From: Dryomyza anilis
Taxonomy: Eukaryota > Arthropoda > Insecta > Diptera > Dryomyzidae
Direction: 5' to 3'
Length of the DNA: 64,000 nt
Assembly: GCA_951804985.1 (NCBI GenBank)
Contig: OX638131.1
Coordinates: forward strand, 37,107,544-37,171,543
The notes beneath the pieces were generated by a model, which was given only the letters and a program-made list of their open reading frames with translations, was not told where the DNA came from and ran no database searches. The translations under genes and the position numbers were made by a program. Numbering within the stretch: position 1 is the first letter of the stretch; every line of letters begins with the position of its first letter. Shown piece after piece: positions 59,926 to 64,000 of the stretch.

Positions 59926-62900
59926 TCAAACTCTTTCCTTGTTCGATTTCGCTTTTGATGGCGTTAGGTTGGTAGGGTAACTGCTGGGTTTCGGGAGATA
60001 CGAGAATTTATCGATGAGACATTGAATGAAAATAGAACGCACACTACTCACCCAATTGAATTGGTGCCACTGTGCGGATCTTCGCTGATGCCACCCGCAC
60101 CCTTGGCGGTCTGTGTCTGCGTGGAGGACACGGTGTTCTTGCTGAAGGGCGCTTGAAACGAGGTGGATGTGATGGTGAAGTAACCGCCGGGTTTTGGTTT
60201 TAAGTGGCGGTTGTTCATTTGCATGTGCACAGTCTTCATAAACTCAATTTGATGAGCAAGTTTTTGAATTTGTTCCTGTGTCAAAATTAATAATTATAAT
60301 TAGCAGATGTTCCATTAGTTCTATTTCACCACCAATATGCCTTTAACTTAATGGAAAAACAATTTAGAATATTAATATTTTTTATATGACACCCCAAAAG
60401 TCGTTTAAATTTAATGGTATAAACTTAATATTTTTAATAATATATGTACTATTGATTGTTATATAATCACCCAGAACAAAATTTCCTCAAATCCCATTAA
60501 AATTGGTCAATAGGATAATTATTGATTTAATAGTATACCAAAAATAAATCTTTTCATATAAACTCAATGGCAATGTCATGGTATTTTCTAGTATTTAATG
60601 GTATTTTTCGATTAATATAATAATTTATACTATTGACTATTTTTAATAGTAAAAAACTATTATTTATATAGTATTTTTTTTGGGTGATGAAACTGAGGTA
60701 ATTATGATCTCAAAAAAGAGTACATAATGCTTGTATCTGAAGCTCTAATATGATAATTTGAGATTGTCTTGATTTAACTCAAGTATTTTATGTTTAGAAA
60801 ATTCCACATAAAGTTGAGGTTTTCTATTTGAAATTACGGTAATTCAAAATTAAATTGAAATTTTCTATTTGAAATTGAGATAATTACAAATGAAATTGAG
60901 AATTGTATAGAAAATTGGGAAATCGTACCTTGGAAAATGATAATAAAATTGTTTGAATATTGGCATCCCTTCTTGTACGTGTGATTCATGGTATATTCCC
61001 AACTTTTATTAGTTCCTAACTTCACAATTTCAAATATCATTTTGAATTTAATCAATTTCAAATGGAATATCTCAAATTTTATATAATTCGATCCTCAGTA
61101 ATCAGGTTTTGAATTACGAATTTCCTAAATGACGGTAAATCTTAAAAGGAGTGTGGTACGGCAAAATTTCAAATATATCTCCGAATTATCTACTGAACAT
61201 TTCATTTAATTCAATTAAGCGGTTCCTCAGTAATTTGGTTTTGAATTGTGAATTTTTGCAGCGGCTTTAAATCTCTAATGGACGGGAAAAATTGGAGCAT
61301 ATTTCCGAATTATTCACTGAAAATTTCATATAATTCGACTGATGGTTTTGAATTACGAATTTCTTGATCGCTTTAAATCCTTAACGGATGGTCCCAGAAG
61401 ACATGTTATGAAAGACATGTTGTTTGTCAAAATTAAATAATAGTTAAATATATTTTTTAATCTATCATACACTAAAGGTACATTTTTTTTTTATTTACGA
61501 ATTAACCAACGCTCAGGGGATGCCCCCTATTCATGCAATGCACAGTGTTGATCGTAAGAAGGGATGATAGGTTAAATGGAGGGGGGAAAGATGGAGTAGT
61601 GTCGGTGAATGTTTGTTTTGAACTTGCCAATATCAAAAATGTCGGGAAAAACAGACGCAGGGAGATTGTTCCACAAACGTATCGTGCGACTGAAGAACGA
61701 ACTCTTTCGGTAATGCGTGGTTCTATTGAGAGCCGAGTGAACTACGAAGGGGTGGGCTTGGTTCGATGCCCGAGTAGAACGAGAGGACACACGACCTGGT
61801 GGAATCAGGCCATGTATTTCCCTCGAACACTTACCATTGTAATACCTATAGAACAGGCTTACACACCCTACGGTCCTTCGGCGCTCAAGAGAACCAATAG
61901 AGGATGAAATATTTTCATCCCTTATTAAAAATATTGCACGCTGTTGGATTCGATCCAGGAACTCCAAAGAAGATTTTGAAGCCCCTGCCCATATGTGCGA
62001 ATTGTATTCCATCTTAGGCCGAATATAGGTGGAGTAGACAGTGCGCAAGTCAGCAGGAGTGAAGTATGTCTTACACCGTTTTAAAAAACCGAGGCACTTG
62101 GCCGCCTCTTTCGAGACGTCAAAAATGTGATCATTCCAAAGGAGATCGAATTGATATGCCCAGAACGTCAAGAGCAGCTGACTCTGCAATATCCACAGCA
62201 CCCATATTAAGGGGAGGTAGGGTTGAATCCATTCTTTTGTGATATAACAGACAACATTGGGTCTTGCGTGCATTAAAATCAACTCTTTTTGCAAGACCCC
62301 ACTCGGAGATTGTTTTAAGGTCATTATTGAGTGTGTCATTCATAGTACGTATTTTACTCTCAATCTCCAAAGAGGTTGGGCACTTTTTGAACGAGTATGA
62401 ATGACAAATGTTACTATCATCTGCAAGGGAATGGATTGGGTTCTGGGTCAATGACAGAAGGTCATTGATAAATACCAGAAATAGGGACGGGGATAGGACG
62501 GAACCCTGCGGAACTCCAGAATTGATGAAATGTTGTTCCGAAAGAACACCATCCATCGCAACTCGACGATGTCGTCTGATTCTTCCCCCTTTTTACAAAT
62601 GACCAGAAATTTTTACTACCCCTGTGATAGAGTAGGACCTTTTTGCGCGCGTTTTGTTCGTGAAGAAACTTTTCTCGCGAGATCACGGCATTACAGCGAT
62701 TCCTAGCCTAGCCTAAAATACCATGACATAGCCATTGAGTTTATATGAAAAGATTTATTTTATGTATACTATTAAATCAATAATTGTCCTATTGACCAAT
62801 TTTAATGGGATTTGAGGGAATTTTTTTTTGGGTGTATTATCAAAGTGAACAGGACAATCGTTTGTATATTTGCTTAATTCATATAGTTGTCTGTCTTTCT

Positions 62901-63378
62901 ACTGAAATCACGATTGAGGAAAAATAAAAAGAGATAGAGTAAAGAAACTTTAAAGTTAGATTACTTATAATCCTACGATAGCTGGTATTAAAAATGAGTT
63001 TGATCGTACAACTGTAAACCGCTGAATTTTGTACATATACCTCATTTCATATTGAAATCTACGGAAGCTCTTACCGGATGAAACACCCCCAGTTTTATAC
63101 CCTTTACTTTAGGCTAAAACTTATTTACCTTGAGCTCTTCGTTTTCCTGGTACAAATCCGGTGATTCCTCAGGCACCAGACCAACGCCATTCAATGAAAA
63201 GGAGGCGGTAATGCTGCGCACCTTCGCTTTCTGATCCCACTTGTCGCCCTGACCCTTGAAAACACGTGATATCTTTGGTCCGAAAACCAGTGCCATCGTT
63301 GTTGTTGTCGAGAACTGCGTGCGTATGAAGCCGAGCAGATATTTTATATCTGGTCCGGCCTGTGGGAAAATGAAGAGG
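59926..63378 (-). CDS. C-terminal exons of a putative orphan class C GPCR (partial; continues beyond window)
   Basis: Three exons on the minus strand: 63129-63378, 60052-60275 and 59926-59983 (or from 59980). The first encodes [20 protein letters not shown] followed by [17 protein letters not shown], which I read as the seventh membrane helix and its cytosolic end. The Y-L-L-G..FGPK pattern resembles class C GPCRs of the GPR158/Smog type; this is recollection, not a search. Then come a [18 protein letters not shown] segment and, in the next exon, a likely coiled coil ([20 protein letters not shown]), [12 protein letters not shown] and a Ser/Thr/Gln-rich tail. The frame ends SNKERV then TGA (59926-59928). 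Introns: 68 nt (59984-60051, phase 2) and 2.85 kb full of repeats (phase 0). Upstream exons lie past 64000. The first acceptor could instead be at 63360. Confidence 0.7.
60468..60686. mobile_element. 219-bp MITE, relative of 12868-13089
   Basis: CACCCAGAACAAAATTTCC on the left, TTTTTTTTGGGTG on the right. The interior is nearly identical to 12868-13089 (CAATGGCAATGTCATGGTAT). Lies in the GPCR-like gene intron. Confidence 0.85.
61083..61390 (+). repeat. Tandem repeat of about 130 bp, 2.5 copies
   Basis: GGTTTTGAATTACGAATTTC, TTTAAATC..AATGGACGG, CCGAATTAT..ACTGAA and ATTTCATATAATTCGA words recur in the same order at about 61100, 61225 and 61340. Confidence 0.75.
61482..62709 (-). pseudogene. 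Non-LTR retrotransposon, deleted copy 2
   Basis: Same LINE as 53727-55203, also minus strand, with a poly-A tail (T run at 61483-61492 on the plus strand). It keeps more of the RT core than copy 1 ([13 protein letters not shown], then HSLADDSN) but has lost the region between the linker ([14 protein letters not shown]) and the RT. A small deletion near 62145 shifts the frame between the palm and C-terminal parts. The C-terminus is intact ([20 protein letters not shown]). The 5' end stops at about 62709 beside a MITE fragment. Confidence 0.85.
62711..62838 (-). mobile_element. Fragment of the 222-bp MITE family
   Basis: AATACCATGACATAGCCATT..AAAGATTTATTTTATG..TTTTTGGGTG is the complement-oriented right portion of 12868-13089. 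It is truncated where it meets the LINE 5' end. Confidence 0.8.
62860..63045 (-). mobile_element. Fragment of a family A DINE-like element
   Basis: GTTGTCTGTCTTTCTACTGA, AATCACGATTGAGGAAAAAT, AGATTACTTATAATCCTACG and ATACCTCATTTCATATTGAA follow the order of copy 4 (6320-6490). Its ends are lost. Confidence 0.7.
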
Positions 63379-64000
63379 CTGCAAAGAATGGCAGAAAGAA
63401 TGAATAAATCAAAGAAATGAAATGATAAAATATTAAATAAACAACAATGGCAATTATAATCCTAACAACCCTTATGCATACTAATAAAACTAATCACTAA
63501 AGACTTTGCGGGAAGAACCCCAGACTAACTGAATCACAGTGCAATGTGCGCTAATTGTCTGTAAAAGGATTTTAATTTGTTTCGCGCGCAGCATTGCAAG
63601 GGTATTTCGCATTTCGCATACATTTTGTCCGGGTGGAGCTCCGTGAAACAAACACGGAAACAAACAATGGGCTGTGTGTGTCTCAAAGCAACCAAAATTA
63701 AACTAAAAGGATTATGAAGCGCTCAGCGCATAAACTTAATTAAAATCAAAACAACAAAAGTTACGCGCCAAGAAAATCCACTCACACACATCGAATGAAC
63801 ACATGAAACACACACACAAAAGCATAGAGGGCATTTGCGATTCATATAGAAAATAATAAAATAAATTCAATTTTGAGCTTCATAAATGGTTAAACACAAA
63901 GCACACATGTGTGTGTACAATGCGATAGGGTCGTATTTAAATGTCATGTTTCGAGCTATTTCCAAGTATTTGCAATATTTATTTGGATATGAAATGTTGC
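63379..64000. other. Probable upstream intron of the GPCR-like gene
   Basis: Non-repetitive within the window. GC is somewhat higher at 63575-63700. A (CACA)n run lies near 63780-63820. No further exon recognised before the window ends. Confidence 0.45.

Larger units (their letters stand above)
60276..63128. other. Repeat-filled intron of the GPCR-like gene
   Basis: Contains a 219-bp MITE, AATTTCAAATGA-rich sequence (60815-61080), a tandem repeat, a deleted LINE and a DINE fragment, listed separately. The splice donor GTAAAT (63123-63128, minus) and acceptor CACAG (60276-60280, minus) bound it. Confidence 0.65.

Noticed and set aside
59926..59928. UGA read as selenocysteine
   Set aside because: I see no selenoprotein family match and no recognisable SECIS-type hairpin context. 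Readthrough or alternative splicing is simpler.

Overview
The window is AT-rich eukaryotic DNA from an insect, most likely a brachyceran fly. The evidence is the 63-70 nt introns with GT-AG borders, a cluster of Ly6/uPAR-like genes of the fly type, abundant DINE-1/Helentron-like repeats carrying (GTCY)n microsatellites, and many TA-flanked Tc1/mariner-type miniature elements. Species and chromosome cannot be fixed from sequence alone. No rRNA, functional tRNA, CRISPR array or bacterial-style operon is seen.

Layout. Bases 1-33,000 hold no gene I can support. They are a graveyard of nested repeats: four DINE-1-like copies (family A), one intact and one rearranged family B copy, two large CACGGAGGG-ended elements, foldback MITEs, tRNA-derived SINEs, a TTCGTA-rich element, a solo LTR and a broken ITmD37E-type mariner transposase, with stretches of unique AT-rich DNA between them. 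Bases 33,115-47,378 carry three Ly6/uPAR-like genes in +, -, + orientation. Each encodes a signal peptide, about ten cysteines ending in a C-N pair, and a hydrophobic C-terminus expected to be replaced by a GPI anchor. All three share a phase-1 intron at the end of the signal peptide, so they look like tandem paralogues. Tail-to-tail with the third lies a small two-exon gene of unknown function (47,771-48,381, minus).

Bases 48,400-59,000 are again repeats and AT-rich DNA, including a tRNA SINE, a deleted LINE and degenerate minisatellites. At the right end (59,101-63,378, minus, continuing beyond the window) are the last exons of a gene whose product looks like the seventh membrane helix and cytoplasmic tail of an orphan class C GPCR (GPR158/Smog-like, from memory). 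Its reading frame stops at a UGA followed by C, then stays open in the same frame for another 274 codons of Ser/Thr/Asp/Asn-rich sequence. That is a strong candidate for stop-codon readthrough, or for an alternative splice that skips the stop, and it is the most interesting signal in the window.

The three Ly6 genes probably act as separate cell-surface proteins of one family. Nothing in the sequence ties them functionally to the GPCR or to the unknown gene beyond proximity.
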